Below are positions 33,191-45,793 of a DNA stretch of 64,000 nt, one piece after another. This stretch comes from Prunella strophiata (lineage: Eukaryota; Chordata; Aves; Passeriformes; Prunellidae). Numbering within the stretch: the stretch's first letter is position 1; every line of letters begins with the position of its first letter. The notes beneath the pieces are model-generated. The model had not been told where the DNA came from, did no database searches, and saw only the letters and a list, made by a program, of their open reading frames with translations. The stretch is from the NCBI GenBank assembly GCA_036583965.1, contig JAZBQD010000030.1, positions 109,099,162-109,163,161 of the forward strand, read 5' to 3'. Made by a program: the position numbers and the translations under genes.

Positions 33191-35739
33191 TAGTAGAAAA
33201 TAAGTAATGGCTAAATTTTAAAGCTCTTCAAGAAAATACCAACTTTGACAGGAAGTTTGGCACTAGTTTTAGAGGAGGAATGAAGAAGATTGAGTTTTGG
33301 TGGGGATGTTCTCTAGATTTCAACCAAATTGCAACTTATATATTACAATATGTTCTATTAACAATTTTAAAAGTTAAGACTGAATCATCTTGGCGTCATT
33401 GTTGACCCCAAAAAAGGACGTTGTTTTGTGGTATTCTATTGTATTTTCACATATTTTGTAATACGAATTCACTGGTAAATTTTTGAAGCACTAGGTTTAT
33501 TTAGGACAAGTTTATAATATATCATTGTAACAGTTTGCAGTTTTAATGATGGTATTTATTTTAAGTTGCTCCTTTCTCATTAGCTTCTTGAAAATGCATT
33601 AAATCTAAATTTCAAAATTGATAGCTTTCTTATCGATCAGAGTTGACTGATGCAGAGGGTTCTGCATCAAACAGTTTCTCATAATTTCTCATTAGTGGGG
33701 TATGTTAGTGGTTGCATTGTTAAATTTTTTGTAATCAATGTGAAGTGTTCCAGGCACAGAGCATGCAGATAGTTCCTTTTGAACAAAAAGAATTGCCTCT
33801 TTTGTTGTAGCTTCAAACGAAGGGTGTTTTAATGAAGAATCAGCACAGTTTATCTAATGCTGTTACAACAGTTTAACCACAGGTAGAGCTGACTTTCTTG
33901 CTAGATCTTACTAGTTGGACAAAAGGGTGTAGAGATTAAAGAAAAGCATAATGAAATGTTCTTGCCAGCAAAATTATCAACTAGCAGTTAGGAAGCCAGT
34001 ATTTGCAGTTCTGTAAAGGTGTAAGTCTCAGCTCTTGATAACAAACTCTACAAATCATAATTTTTTTTTTTACTTATGTATTTTATGCAGTCATAAATAT
34101 TGTAATCTTGACAAACCATGCTGCAACTGAAAAGCTACTCCTTTAAAGTAGTCTTAAACCCAAATAAAAGCAAGATACACTTACCTCAACTAATGGTAAA
34201 CAAAAGGTCCTCATTTCTCAGTGCTGTAAAAGAACATTGCTAATTAGGGAAAGAGCTACTGTGTGCTGATCAGAAGGCTTTGTATCTTTCCTCCCCTTTG
34301 GAAAAGAGGATATGGCATTACCAAGGAAGAATATTCAAATTTTGCCAATGAGCAAGTAGACCAAATCAGTAGAGCATCAGGCAGCATTCCTCATGCTGTG
34401 GGAAGGGTTGTCATGAATTGGAATTGCTGCAGGGCTTTAATATTTTGCAGTTTCCACACTCCTTAATCACACTCTGCTCCCAAGCGATGGACAGTTTGGA
34501 TCTATAAGCTGCTATGATTTAGAATGCTTTTGTTTCACTTTATTAAAAAAGCACAAGTTAATATTTCGTCAGTTGTACTTCTTAAGGAGCACTTTCTGCT
34601 TCTTCAGTTATGAAGCACGTGATGCCAGGTGAAGCTTTTGTAATTTCTGGGTGTTTCCAAGCATGAGGAGTTGGGCAGGGTGGGGGGAGGCTGGAGTCTG
34701 GAGCTGAACTTTCCAAGGAATCTTGGTCTTGGGGCCCTTGAGCTCCACAGCTGAGCCCTACTGCAAGTGATTCTGATCTGCTAGTAGCTACTAATTGTAG
34801 TAGCAGGTAGATTTAGGATGAAAATGGCCAAAGATATGGCATTTGTTGCAAGAATTTTCATTCAGTTGCAGGCTGAGGGAAAAATGATACTGTTAGGAGA
34901 TGGATAAAATAAGTGTTTAAAAAAATTAGTATAAAGTTGAATTACAGATAAGAAGGAATTAGAAAGTAAGAGCAAGATTTGCTACTGAGCTGTGGGTCTG
35001 AGAGCTGTCCTGGAGGAGCTTCACAAAAAGGGATCCTTAAATGAGGAAATAAATAGTTGTGTGTTTCTGAGCTTTATTAAGTCCTTCCATAAATATATTC
35101 AACAGCATTTGATTTTAAAGCTTTCCTCTGGATACATAACTTGGGAGCAGTTTATCTTTGCTTTTTTGGAGAAGTCCTACCAGTGGTTACAGTTTAGAAG
35201 TAGTGACCTGGTATCTATATACAAAGTATTTAGATAAGAATCACTAGAAAGTGAGAAGCATCTACTGCCAGGAGATCCCAAAGCTTCCTGAATTTTGTGG
35301 CAGAGAACTTGTTGATCCTAAAGACAGAGTACCCTGAATCTGTGCAATGTGGAAGGACTTTCCAAGCAGCATTAAAGTGATGATGCTTTGCTTAAATGAG
35401 CACAGCTTGGCTAAGCTGAGCTAATTCTTGGGTCAAAGGTGGGCAGGGCTTGGGGATTCCGCAGCTGGTGATTTCCTGGCCACAAATACATTTATTGGTT
35501 AATAAAGAGAAGGAGAATGCAGGGGTTCAGCCAAGACCACAGGGAAGAGGGTCTTGGCTGCTGCCATCCTTGGTTGCTGCCCTGATCCTGGGAAGGGTTT
35601 CAAACATGGTAGTGCAGGGGTTAGGGGGGAGGAGGGTGTTTAAACCTGAGCTTACCTAGGTCAGAACCATTTTGTGTGGAACTGGAGCAGAAAGCCATGA
35701 TGGGGCCAGCAGATAAGTGTGGTAGGAAAGCTTCATGTA
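33191..35739. other. Intergenic, AT-rich, downstream of KDM6A
   Basis: No gene was seen. It may include a longer KDM6A 3' UTR isoform, since another AATAAA lies at 34163-34168. A T-run sits near 34062. Short open frames here (for example 34263-34466 and 34992-35237) show no recognised motif. Confidence 0.6.
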
Positions 35740-36232
35740 AGGTGGACTTGTCCATGGGAAGGCCAGGAACTGTTGGAGCAGGTTCAGAGAGAGGCCATGA
35801 AGTTGACAAGGAGGACTGGAGCACACCCCCTGTGGAGACAGGCTGGAAAAGTTGGGGCTGTTATCCTGGAGAAGAGAAAGTTGTGTGGGGAGCTCAGAGC
35901 GCCTTCCAGAGTCTGAGGGGGCTACAGGGAAGCTGGAGAGAACTTTTCTGCCAGAAACTGTAGTGACAGGAAACAGGGGAATGGTTACAAATTGAAAGAG
36001 GGGGAATTTAGCTCAGATATTAGGGAGAAATTGTTCCCTGTGAGGGAGGTGAGGCCCTGGCACAGGTTGCCCAGAGAAGCTGTGGCTGCCCCATCCCTGG
36101 CAGTGTCCAGGGCTGGGTTGGATGAAGACCTTGAGGAACCTGGTCTGGTGGGAGCTGTCCCTGCCCATGGCTGGGTGTTGGGACTAGATGAGCTCTAAAA
36201 TCATGATTGAGTCTAAATCTGATTCTGTGCTT
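35740..36232 (+). mobile_element. CR1 LINE fragment, 3' part, sense
   Basis: A longer CR1 3' piece that includes the C-terminal reverse-transcriptase coding remnant (MKLTRRTGAHPLW, then LFPVREVRPWHRLPREAV and APSLAVSRAGLDE). It runs to the 'tgggtgttgggactagatga' block and a closing 'tctgattctgtg'. Frames are broken and the exact 5' start is uncertain. Confidence 0.85.
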
Positions 36233-39200
36233 TCCCATGGCTGCTTTAGCCAGTGTGGGGACAGGCAGAGGAATCTCTCCAGCTGAGAGATCATGGAGCC
36301 CAGGCTGATGAGTGTGAGGATTTACCTGGGGACAGGTCAGAGCCAGCCACTGCTGCCTGTTCCCATCGTGCTGCTGCTGAGTGGAGGAGGGAGGGGTGCA
36401 GGTGGTGCCCACACAAGTTCAAGCACAAAATGAAGCTGAAGCTCAGCCCCAGGCGAGCCCAGGGCAGGATTGCTGCCTGAGGGCCCCGTGGAGGAGGGCA
36501 CAGGGTGCCAGGGACGAGGCAGCAATGCACAGGGCAGCCTCATTGCAGGAAAACAAAGACATTCCTCAGAAAAGAGGGGAGAGCAGGACATTTGGGGGAG
36601 GTGGAACATGACATTTCCTTGTTGGTGCTGGAAACTCCGTGCAAAGCTGAAACTGGAGGAGAGGGAGAGCAGCTGGGCAGAGCCCTGTGGTGACAGGGAC
36701 ACGGGGAGGGGGTGCAGCACAGCCCTGTGTCTGGACTGGGAGCACAGGGACCATCCCTGAGCCCCACAGGAGCTGTCCCCTGTCACCACAGCAGGGAAGA
36801 GCTGTCCTGTGCCCAGGAGGAGCAGTGCAGTGGGATAAAGGGAGCAGGGATGAGTTGTAGTGGTGAGGGATGAGGTACTTTTATTCATATTTATTTTGGG
36901 AAGCCATAAAAACACCGAAGATGGGAAGAGGCACCTCCCCATGGCAGCAGCAGGGAGGGCTCAGCTCCCAGCCTCCCTAGGGCAGCAGTGGCAGTGTTTA
37001 CTGCCAGCTCCTGCTGCCAGGGACCTTCTTAAAGGGTTAAAATGCAATTACTGCTGCCCCTGCCTGGGGAGCAGTGGGGCAGTGGGCACACACAGCAGCT
37101 GGGGGACATGAAAATGGATTTATCATTGGAGCCCTCTGCCTCCCTCCTGTCCTGCCCCTGAGCCCCTGACAGGCTGTGGTTCCTCTCTCACAGAAGGCAG
37201 CACACTCTGCTTTCTGTTAGGATGGAGCACTGCTCTCAAATGACATCCCACCTTTTTTTTTTTTTTTTTGGTTTTTCCTCATAGAAGGTATTTTCAAGCT
37301 GTAGGACAGAGCAAATTAAAAGTAGCAAAATCCCAGGCAAGGGTTAATGGATGGGCTAATGGTTAAACAAATGTGCTAAAGCACTGACTCCTTTCATGCA
37401 CAGAGCTGGAAGATTCTTGCAGGAGTCACACCCCAACAACTCAGCCATTGCCAGAGTCCATGGGAGCACTGAAACGTGGCATGAGGGAGTTGGCTCCAAG
37501 TACATGCAAAAACTTAAAATGATTGAAAGAGTCAGGAAGGGACACCACAAGAGAAGAAGTAGCTTAAGATGTGTGCAGTGACATGGCTGGGCTGTCATTT
37601 AGTTCAGCCTTGTGGGCACAGAGAAAATGAGCAGGCATAAAGGATGTTTTCACCCCTTTCCTCCTCTGTGCTTTTCATCACCAAATCAGTGGGAAACTGA
37701 GTAATCCTCTGAGGAAAGTGTCCTTTTTCTTGTGGCAGTGGTAGCTGTCAATGCCTTATGCTGAGTGCAACATGCAGTTCATGTCCTGGATGCTGCTGGA
37801 GCTTTAATCTGTTCAAGTTTTAACATGCAGAAAATTTAAGGGTCTGGGGTTATTTTGTTCCCCCAGAACATCACTGCCAGTGGGCTGTCCCACAGGCTGA
37901 CCTTCACAGCAGTGACTTGAAGGATTTTTGTGGCACCTGGAGAAGGCTGAGAGGTGGGCAGTGGGTGCAAACAGAGTTTGGTCACCTGTCTGCAAGCAAG
38001 GTTCAGGTGGGTGCAAAAATGACTTACTTGGGAACCAGAGTGGTCCTCAGGTAGGAGTGAACATTGACCTGGAGGGTGAGTGAGCCACCAGGAACAGCCT
38101 CCTTTGGGCTGGGATGAAATCCAGGGACAGCAGCTGGGAGCCAGTCACAGTTGCCACATGTTTGGGTTTTTTTGGGGGGTGCAGGTGGGAGTGTGAAAGG
38201 CTTTTTAAGAGCACTAGGCAGAGTATCCAGTGCAATGTGATGAGAGCACCTGCTGTGCTTGCAGTAGTGGAAGACCTCTTAAAGGTCAAATTCCTTCATG
38301 GCTGGAGATCTGGAAATGTATTCCAGGGCTCAGGAACTGCTGGCAGGCTGAGGGCAGACTTGCAGCTCAGTATTTATGTGCAGGACTTTGTTTTGAGATG
38401 CCAGTGTTATCTCTGCTGTCCTGGATTAAGTGGTGGTTTAGGGATGTGTCCATTGCACACAGAGCAGCTCTCCCAGCTCCTGTGTTGGGCACAGGAGGAA
38501 GGAGGAGCAGGGAGGAGCTGGCTCAGCTGGCACAGCAGAGTAAATTATTCCAGCCCTGCCACAGCACAGCAGCTGCTGGAGCCCCCTGGGCTCTGTGAAC
38601 CTTCCAGGAGCTCAGCAGCTCCTCACAGCTTTCCCTGAGTCCTGTTGGAGAGCCCAGGGCAGGGCTGGCTGCTCACCCACCCCTTGGAGAGGGCAGGCAC
38701 AGGAGCTGGGAATGTGCTGGAGAGGCTTTAGGGCTGCTGCTCTTTGATGCTCTGCCCATCTTGTTACCTGCTGATGCTTCCCAGGCTGGTGCAACCCTGG
38801 AAGCCTCAGGAGAGCACCCAGAAAGGTTTGGTTTTAGGTGGCAAAGTGCTTGTAATTATGCTTGAGGAGGCAGAAGTGCCTGGGCAGCCCAGGGATGCTG
38901 ATATGCAGCCATCAGATAAGGGTGAGCATACTGGATGCCTGGCTGGGAGATTTAAAAATTAAAAGTTGGTTTCAGTGACAGGTTGATGGGGTGTAATGTT
39001 ACTGAGAAACAGCAGTGTGGGCTCAGCCCAGGGGTGCCCCATGGCACAAAATTTGCATCAAAATACTGAAAATACTGAGCTTTGGCTGAGAACCAGCCCA
39101 CAACAGACCCTGGGCAGATGGACATCTTAGGAGAAAAAATACCTCAGCTCCACATGAATTTGGTTCCCTTCATCATCATCCATTCCTGCACTCAAATGCA

Positions 39201-39340
39201 ATGAGATTTTGGTATTCCTAAACATGGATGAGGGGAATTGCTGGGTCTGTGTGCACTGAACCTGTGTAACCATGTGATTCTGCTGTAACCATGTGATTCC
39301 AAGTCAAGTTGCAGCCTCACATTTAAATCCTGCTTCAGCA
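36233..39340. other. Intergenic, moderate GC, no gene recognised
   Basis: G/C-skewed sequence with many chance open frames, the largest a 201-codon minus-strand frame at 36337-36942 with no recognisable domain. It holds a 19-bp poly(T) at about 37253-37270 and an inverted repeat at 36683-36701 / 36774-36791. Confidence 0.6.
36683..36791. repeat. Inverted repeat, arms of about 18 bp
   Basis: The left arm CCCTGTGGTGACAGGGACA at 36683-36701 is almost the reverse complement of 36774-36791, which reads TGTCCCCTGTCACCACAG. One extra C is the only interruption. About 72 bp lies between the arms. It could fold as a hairpin in RNA, but no transcript is known to me. Confidence 0.5.
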
Positions 39341-39344
39341 TCTT

Positions 39345-39555
39345 CATTCTCAGGAGGAATTTCTTCACTGAAAAGGTTGTCAAGCAATGGAAGGGGCTCC
39401 CCAGGATGGTGGTGGTGTCACCCTGAAGTGTTCAAGAAACAACTGGATGTGGCATTTAGTGCTGTGGTTTGATTGGTGTGGTGGTGTTTGGTCAAAGGTT
39501 GGACTTGATGATCTTGAAGGGCTTTTCCAATATGAATGATTCTGTGATTTTTTGA
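39345..39555 (+). mobile_element. CR1 LINE fragment, 3' end, sense
   Basis: CR1 tail signature: 'aggaggaatttcttcactga', then 'ggggctccccaggatggtgg', 'ttggacttgatgatcttgaa' and 'gggcttttccaa', closing with 'tgattctgtga'. It is truncated at its 5' side and diverged. Confidence 0.85.
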
Positions 39556-42500
39556 TCTTTCAGTTTTTACCCATGTTCTCCAATCAGAAATTCTACAGAG
39601 TTGTCTCTAAGACAGATACAGACATTTCCCCATAAAAGAAAAACTAAAAGATCAGGTAAAAAATACCAGTTTTTGTGAGAAGCATCTTAGTGGTACAAGA
39701 GTACCAATTTTTTAAAGGTAGCAAATGAAGAAGAAGAGAAGCAAATTCTGGCAGGGCAAAAGTCTGGGGAGGCAAAAAATTTGTTTGACTGAGTGCTTGG
39801 TAAACCCCCCTGAGTTCTGTTAACAGAGAAATAATGTGTGTGTCAGTAAGTGATGATACCTTTGAAAAGCTGCTCCAGCAGCTACAAAGTGAAAAGCAAA
39901 GGTGGAATGAGTTTTCCAGCACCGAGCAAAATGACTTGGCAATTACCATAAGTGCAACTTCAGTTCCTAATTTTCAAAATCAGTGCAAAATGCTGTTTAC
40001 AGAGCTCGATGGAGCCTCTAGCAATTAGGGCTGTGTTATGAAGAATGCCATGGCTAATGCTCTCTATGGCTTATTTACACAACCACGAGATGGGAGAACA
40101 TAAGACAGCATATGAATGAAGTGCTGCAGTGTTTGAATAGGTATTTGATTGCCCTGAGTGTGCCAGGAGCTGCCTCTTTCAGCTCTCTCTGGTGTTTCTC
40201 CACCTCCCGTCCTGCTGGCGCCTGCAGGGTAGGAGCCCCAGGCCCTGCCAGCACAACCCATGGCTCCCTTCCCTTCCCTTCCCTCGGGGTCGTGGCCATG
40301 AGATGTTCTGGGTGTGATCTGGACTCTGCTGAGCTGGGCATTAATGTGGAAACTGTGCTAGGAAAATCAATTTGGCCTCCAGCACGGAAACGTTCCCAGC
40401 CCCTGCCCTCAAACCACCTCCTGTCCCCAGCAGTCCATCCCAGGGGGCTGGGGGTCACAGGGGGGCACTGCAGAGGTGCTGGCTCCTGAAGGAGGGTGCT
40501 GGGCCAGCTCAGCACCTTCTTCCCTTGCTGCTCATCCTCAGCCAGGCTGAGTGGTGCTGCCAGGAAAGTGAGGAACGCGCTGTTTTCCCACACACATCTC
40601 TGGGAAAGGGTCTTGGGAGGAATCAGGAGGTTTGTGCTGGTGGATTTTGGTACCTGGAGAGAGGATAGAGCAGTGGAGCACCTTGCTCCAGTGTTTCCTT
40701 TCCTCCCTGCCAGTGGTTGCCCACATCTGGCATTTCTGCCCAGGGAGCCCCTGCACTGCAGGGATGGTGGGTGCAGGGCAGCAGTGGATGGTGTGAGTTT
40801 GAAATGTGGGTTTTTCTGTGCCTGGGGAGAAGGGACGTGCATTTCTTCTCATCTTCCAGAAGCTGGGTGGTGTGACTGCTTTTGAAAAACTTGAATACAC
40901 AGAAAAAAAAAAAAAACTCTCACATAGAGAGGAAGTGCTGCTCATTGCTCTGTGTCTTTTTTTTTTTTGCACCTCCTTCCTCTTCCAGTTTGTTTGGCAG
41001 GCTATCTTGCTTGAGATCTGCCAGAGAAGAAGCCCTCTTTCTCTCTATTCTGGCAAATCTCTTCACTTCTTGAATGTCTCCTGTGCCTTATTTGTGTGCT
41101 CATTTTGGTGCTTTTCAGTGGCTGTGCTCATCTCTCCTTCTCAAAATATCTCTCTTTCTCTTCACATTTATCTCCATGCTGTCACTGGCAAACATCCCTA
41201 GCACAGCCTTTCTATTCATTGACACACTCCTTGTGTCTCAGCCATGCTCATCACCTTCTCTTGGTGGATTTAATGCTCAAAGGGGAGGAAAAATTTGGGT
41301 TTGAAGAATAGGTTGGCATTAGGAGAAACTTCCAGACCAAAGGATATCATAAAGCAAATAGCTCAATACTGTAGGTAGGCCTGGTGCCTGTCACTGATAA
41401 TGGCAAATCCCCTGCGATACAAGAAAAATAGTTATTTTAAAACAGGCTTTTATTTGTCTTGTTGCAAGGTGATTCATTTGTTTGGGCTGTCTGAGAAAGC
41501 ATTGAATGTCTTTAAAGTTTTAAAAACTGAAGGCATAATGTCCCTCCCATGCTCTTCCACCTTAGTCCCCATTACTGAAATGCTGTTTTAAATGCTGGTT
41601 TGACTTGAATTACTTTGTGGTTCTCTACTTGGTTTTTTTTTCACATTTCCCTCTTGCCTATGCTAAAATGCTCTGGGTCATCTCTTCCCTGCCACACAGG
41701 GAAGTGTGGAAGTCTTTCCCTCCTCTACCTCCTTCCTTTATCCCCCAAAGCTATTGACCAGTGGTTATTGGGTCAGCAAAGGAAGAAAACTGTGGTCCAA
41801 TTAATAGAAAATGAACTAGAAAGAGTTGCATTTACATTTTTTTTGCAGTGAAACCTCATTCACAGTTTCTGCTTTCTTTAGTGTGTTTGTTACACCTGTT
41901 TGGATGGCAGTTCCCCCTGAGCACAGTTCATCTCATCTGATGTGCAGAAGCACAGAAAACCTCGTGCCCTGGGGTCCTCTGCCCTGCCATGCCCCCTTAA
42001 CTAAGCTGGAATTGGAGGGCCCAGTGCTGGTTTGGGTGATAACAACCTTCCCCTATTTCTTCTCTTTGTAATTTCTTTCATCTTCTCTGGCTGCACCACG
42101 GGGAAGTTTTTCCTCTGGCACCTCTCCAGCTGCAGTGACTCCAAGAGAAGAGTTTTTCTTCCCTGTCCCAAGCAGCTGAAGCAGCTCTTGTCCAAGAGAT
42201 GCCCCTGGGAGCAAGCAGGGCTGGAGCTGCACCATCCCAGCCTGGGGAGAGGTGTCCTCCTCCCTGGCTGCTCACCAGTCCTCCCTCATTTCAGGTCAGA
42301 AAACACTCCTGTCTCCATTTCTGGAGTGAGGAATTGTCCCTTAGGAAGGAGTCTGGGATCTCTCTGGTCCTCTGAGAGAAATGAATTAACTTCAGTAAAC
42401 ATAAGGGACTGAGGATGGTTAGAAGGAAAAACAGAGAGAGCTGTTTTGGGTAAGACATCAAGACAACTTGGTCATGGTAATTTCTCCAAAAACCCAAGAA

Positions 42501-45369
42501 GGACACAAGAAGACAGGAGGAGGGACAGTTTCCTGAGCATTTTCCTCCCAGTTTCACCTGGGAGGAAAGCAAATTCTCTGAGCCCAAGGTTTCCAAACCC
42601 TGAAAAGCAAACAAAGAGCTGAACAACTCTCTTGGACCATCCTGACTCTGTGAGAGAGAAACCTGTATCAATCCATGCACAGCCACTGAAAGCTGTTTCA
42701 GATGTTGAAACAAAAAGTCTTCAAGGTACCAGTCCTTGAAAATTAAACCAGATGCATTTTTGCCTGATAACTTGCTTTTGATTATGATGAAAGTTTGTTC
42801 TGAATGAACATTTCCAGGCATGCAAAGTGGCTAATCTGGCAAACCAGCACTTTAATAGATCTGGGATCTCAAAGCTCCCATGTGCCATTACACAGTGTTC
42901 CCTCCCTCCTACTCACAACTCTGATGTTAAGGCTGTTTCCTTGGATCAGGATAAGGTTATTTCCTTCAAATTGAGCTTGGTTTGAGGTTTTTATTCCCCA
43001 AAAGGAGATATCAGTGAAAAATTAGGGTGTTTCCTTGAGAAGACAGTGAGTCATTAGTAGCTATGTTGCAATAGCTTTATTCATAAATATTGTAAAATTA
43101 TTCACATCTTCAATTTTACAGACACTGCAAAACCTAGACCCCTTTCAACTGAGAAAGATGTTTCCTTGGTCATGTCAAGTGGGCACCTGACCAGAACCTG
43201 GGACATCACCCCAGGAGCCCCAGTCCTTGTTCCTGCCACTCCTGTGACATTTGGAGTTCCCTTGGGCTGGACCAAATCACACTGGGCCAAATCTCTGGTG
43301 TTGTGTTTGGGGAGGAGTGTAAGAAACAAGATGAAGAAGGATCCTTGCCCTGCTGTGTCCTTGCATTCCCTGCAATCTCTGATGTGGGGGATTCCTCAGC
43401 AGTCACCTCTTCTCAGGCTCATGACATCCTGCAAGGCTGACCTCTCCTGGGAAAACCCTCCCATGCCTGTGCCCCTCCAGTTATCCTGTTTTCCTCTGCA
43501 CTGGGCTGAAATCCCAGCTCTTCCCAGGCTCTCTTGGCTGCCTGAGCTCCCTGGAGCCTCTGCTTCTGGTTTTTTCCCCATGAAGAGCATCTGCCCTGGG
43601 TGGAATCACACCCACCCTGAGCAGGGGTCCTCACTTGCACCCCCTGGGTGCTATTTCCACCCCTTTTTCACCATCTTTACTACAAAACAGCATCAAAGTC
43701 TTAGTGCATGACCCTCACCTTCCTCACGTGCTCCTTGCTCTCTCAGAGGGGAGGTTGGGGTGGGGTTCACCTGATTTTAGTCTTAACAGAGTCACTCAAG
43801 CTCTTACTCCTATTTCTTCTTTGAAACACCTCCTGTGACTGTCATTGCAAAATCCTGATTTCTTCATTCCTTGGGCTGCCTTGCACTGAGATTTCCTGCT
43901 GGCCTCAGCAGCTCTCCTGGCAGACTCTCTGATGTGTTTGAGAAAGGGTTCATTGTCAGCCTCCACGCTGTCAGCAAGTCACTCCTTGGATTTCTCTTCT
44001 GGAGCTGCCTTACTGTAGCCTTGCATCTAATTTGCCTAATTTCTGCATCTGATTCCTCCTTTTGAAGGGTGTCTCTTTGGTTAGAATCACTCCCTTGTGC
44101 TGCTGTTTAGCCACCTGGGGGGTGTGTGTGTGTATTTTTTTATTTATTGTCAGTACACATTTACTGTGAACTTCTAATGTGGTGTCTTTAAAGAGATCCC
44201 ACTGTTTCAGGGCTCCTCAAGAAAAACTTGGGCAGAGATCACAGCAGATCCCACTTTCCCAGTGGGCTCCATAGATGGCTTAAAAAAAGATATGAAGCAG
44301 CTCACAGCTGTTCCTGCAACCTGCAAATCCAGCCTGCAAAAGCTTCCCTCTGAATGAATTCACTCCTCTGCCAGGGAGCCTCCCTCCTTGTCCAGCAGCA
44401 GGAGGGGATTTGGGGGACTGCATCTGAGGGCCTTTGCTCCCACCACCCCCAGAAGGAGCTGCCCAGTGTCTCAGAGTGTGCTCATGGGTCTGGAGTCTGC
44501 AGCAGGGAAAAGAGGGAACCTGTGGTCACAGCTTTTGCAATAATTCCTAATTTTTGCCTCTGTGGTTCTGAGAGTCCTCTGTCCTTTAGCTCAGTCTGGT
44601 TGTTTCTACCAAATTTATGAACAATCCCTCTCATGAAATCCCATGAACAGGACACCTCTGGGAATGACAGTCTTTTGAAGGTTCTGCTCCAGTTAGAAAA
44701 GTCCTGTTTTTTCCATGCCTTTTTCCCTTTTATACTTCCTCTTTGATCTGCCAGTGCTGAGGGGTTTGACTTTTTTTTTGATAAATACACACATTTTTTA
44801 GTGGCACCTCAAGGTCATATTTGTACTTCTGTCCTCCATTCAGAAGCTCCTTTTTCCTGCCCTCCTTCCCCAGTAATTTTATCTTGCTGCACATGCAATT
44901 CTCCAGTCATGCAAAAGCTGTATTTTTAGACAGCTCTGCTTGGCTCCAGCCTAGGGACGTGCAACCATAAAGTTCAGCCAGCCCTTCCCTGGGGTTGGTA
45001 ACCCAGAACTCCTGTTGGAATAAAAGTCAAACTGCTTGACTTTGGAGAGCCTTTCCCTAAGCACTTTGACAGAACCAGTTAGCAGCTGATTTTTTTTAGG
45101 TTTTTCTGGTCATTTTACTCACAGAATGCAACAAGACCACTTCCTGCAGGTTTGGTTTTTCTTTCACACCCTGTAGACACAAACTCCTGTCAATATTTGT
45201 CCCCAGTCAATGCAGCCATTTGATGGAAAGCCCCCATCACCTCTGTCAGAATCCAGGACATTCCTCTGGCTGCCCTGGATGATTTGAGACCCTGGCACAG
45301 GGCTCAGAGACCTTGGCACAGGAGACAAAAACACCTGTGCCTTTGATTTTAGTCCATGGAAACAATTAC
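39556..45369. other. Intergenic, no gene recognised
   Basis: No gene or clear mobile element. Features are a short (CCCTT)n stretch near 40264-40285, a 14-bp A-run near 40903 and a (GT)n stretch near 44123. The longest chance frame is 255 codons on the minus strand at 40075-40842. It has no domain I recognise, and overlapping frames on both strands stay open, as expected in GC-rich DNA. Confidence 0.6.
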
Positions 45370-45793
45370 CAACTTTGTGTGAAGATTGCAAACCACAAGA
45401 GTTTGAGTAGAGTGATAGTTGATTTGTCACAGGGTGAAAAAGTAGAATTTTGGGGTTCTAGAATAGGGTTCAAGAGGCAAGATGGAAGAATCTGGGTGTG
45501 TCCTGTCCTTCTTCTTCTTCTCCTCCATCTTCTGCTGTGATAGTGACACTTTCTAATTGGTTTAGAGTAGAGACAGACTGTCTAACATAGGTGATAGGTA
45601 TTGAAAAATTATTGTAAATAAAGTACATGTAGTTCTTAGTATAAAAACAGCACCCTAAAGGCTGTGATTGTGCCTCAACCTGACCTGCTGGACAGACCTC
45701 AGCAGGTCAGAGAAAGAATGTGATAGATAAGGAAAAATAAACAACCTTGAAAAGCAGAAGCAACGAATCTCCACTTCTTCTTCAGTCACAGGG
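45370..45793 (+). mobile_element. Solo-LTR-like block of an endogenous retrovirus
   Basis: The block has LTR architecture. It starts near a TGTGTGAAG, has a TATA box (TATAAAA, 45640-45646), and an AATAAA poly(A) signal about 95 bp later (45736-45741). It ends in a CT-rich stretch and CAGTCACA near 45785-45791. The layout and the CAGCAGGTCAGAGA block resemble passerine LTRs. No retroviral coding region flanks it, so it would be a solo LTR. I could not fix the borders or find a clean target-site duplication. Confidence 0.55.

Noticed and set aside
36337..36942. 201-codon minus-strand open frame
   Set aside because: Pro/Ser/Leu-rich low-complexity composition, with several competing frames on the other strand. 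No homologue comes to mind.
40075..40842. 255-codon minus-strand open frame, the longest in the window
   Set aside because: No recognised domain. Overlapping frames on both strands remain open, and the region is GC-rich with few stop codons. No splice or UTR context supports it.
42291..42821. 176-codon minus-strand open frame
   Set aside because: No recognised motif, no splice context and no conserved neighbour. Probably chance.
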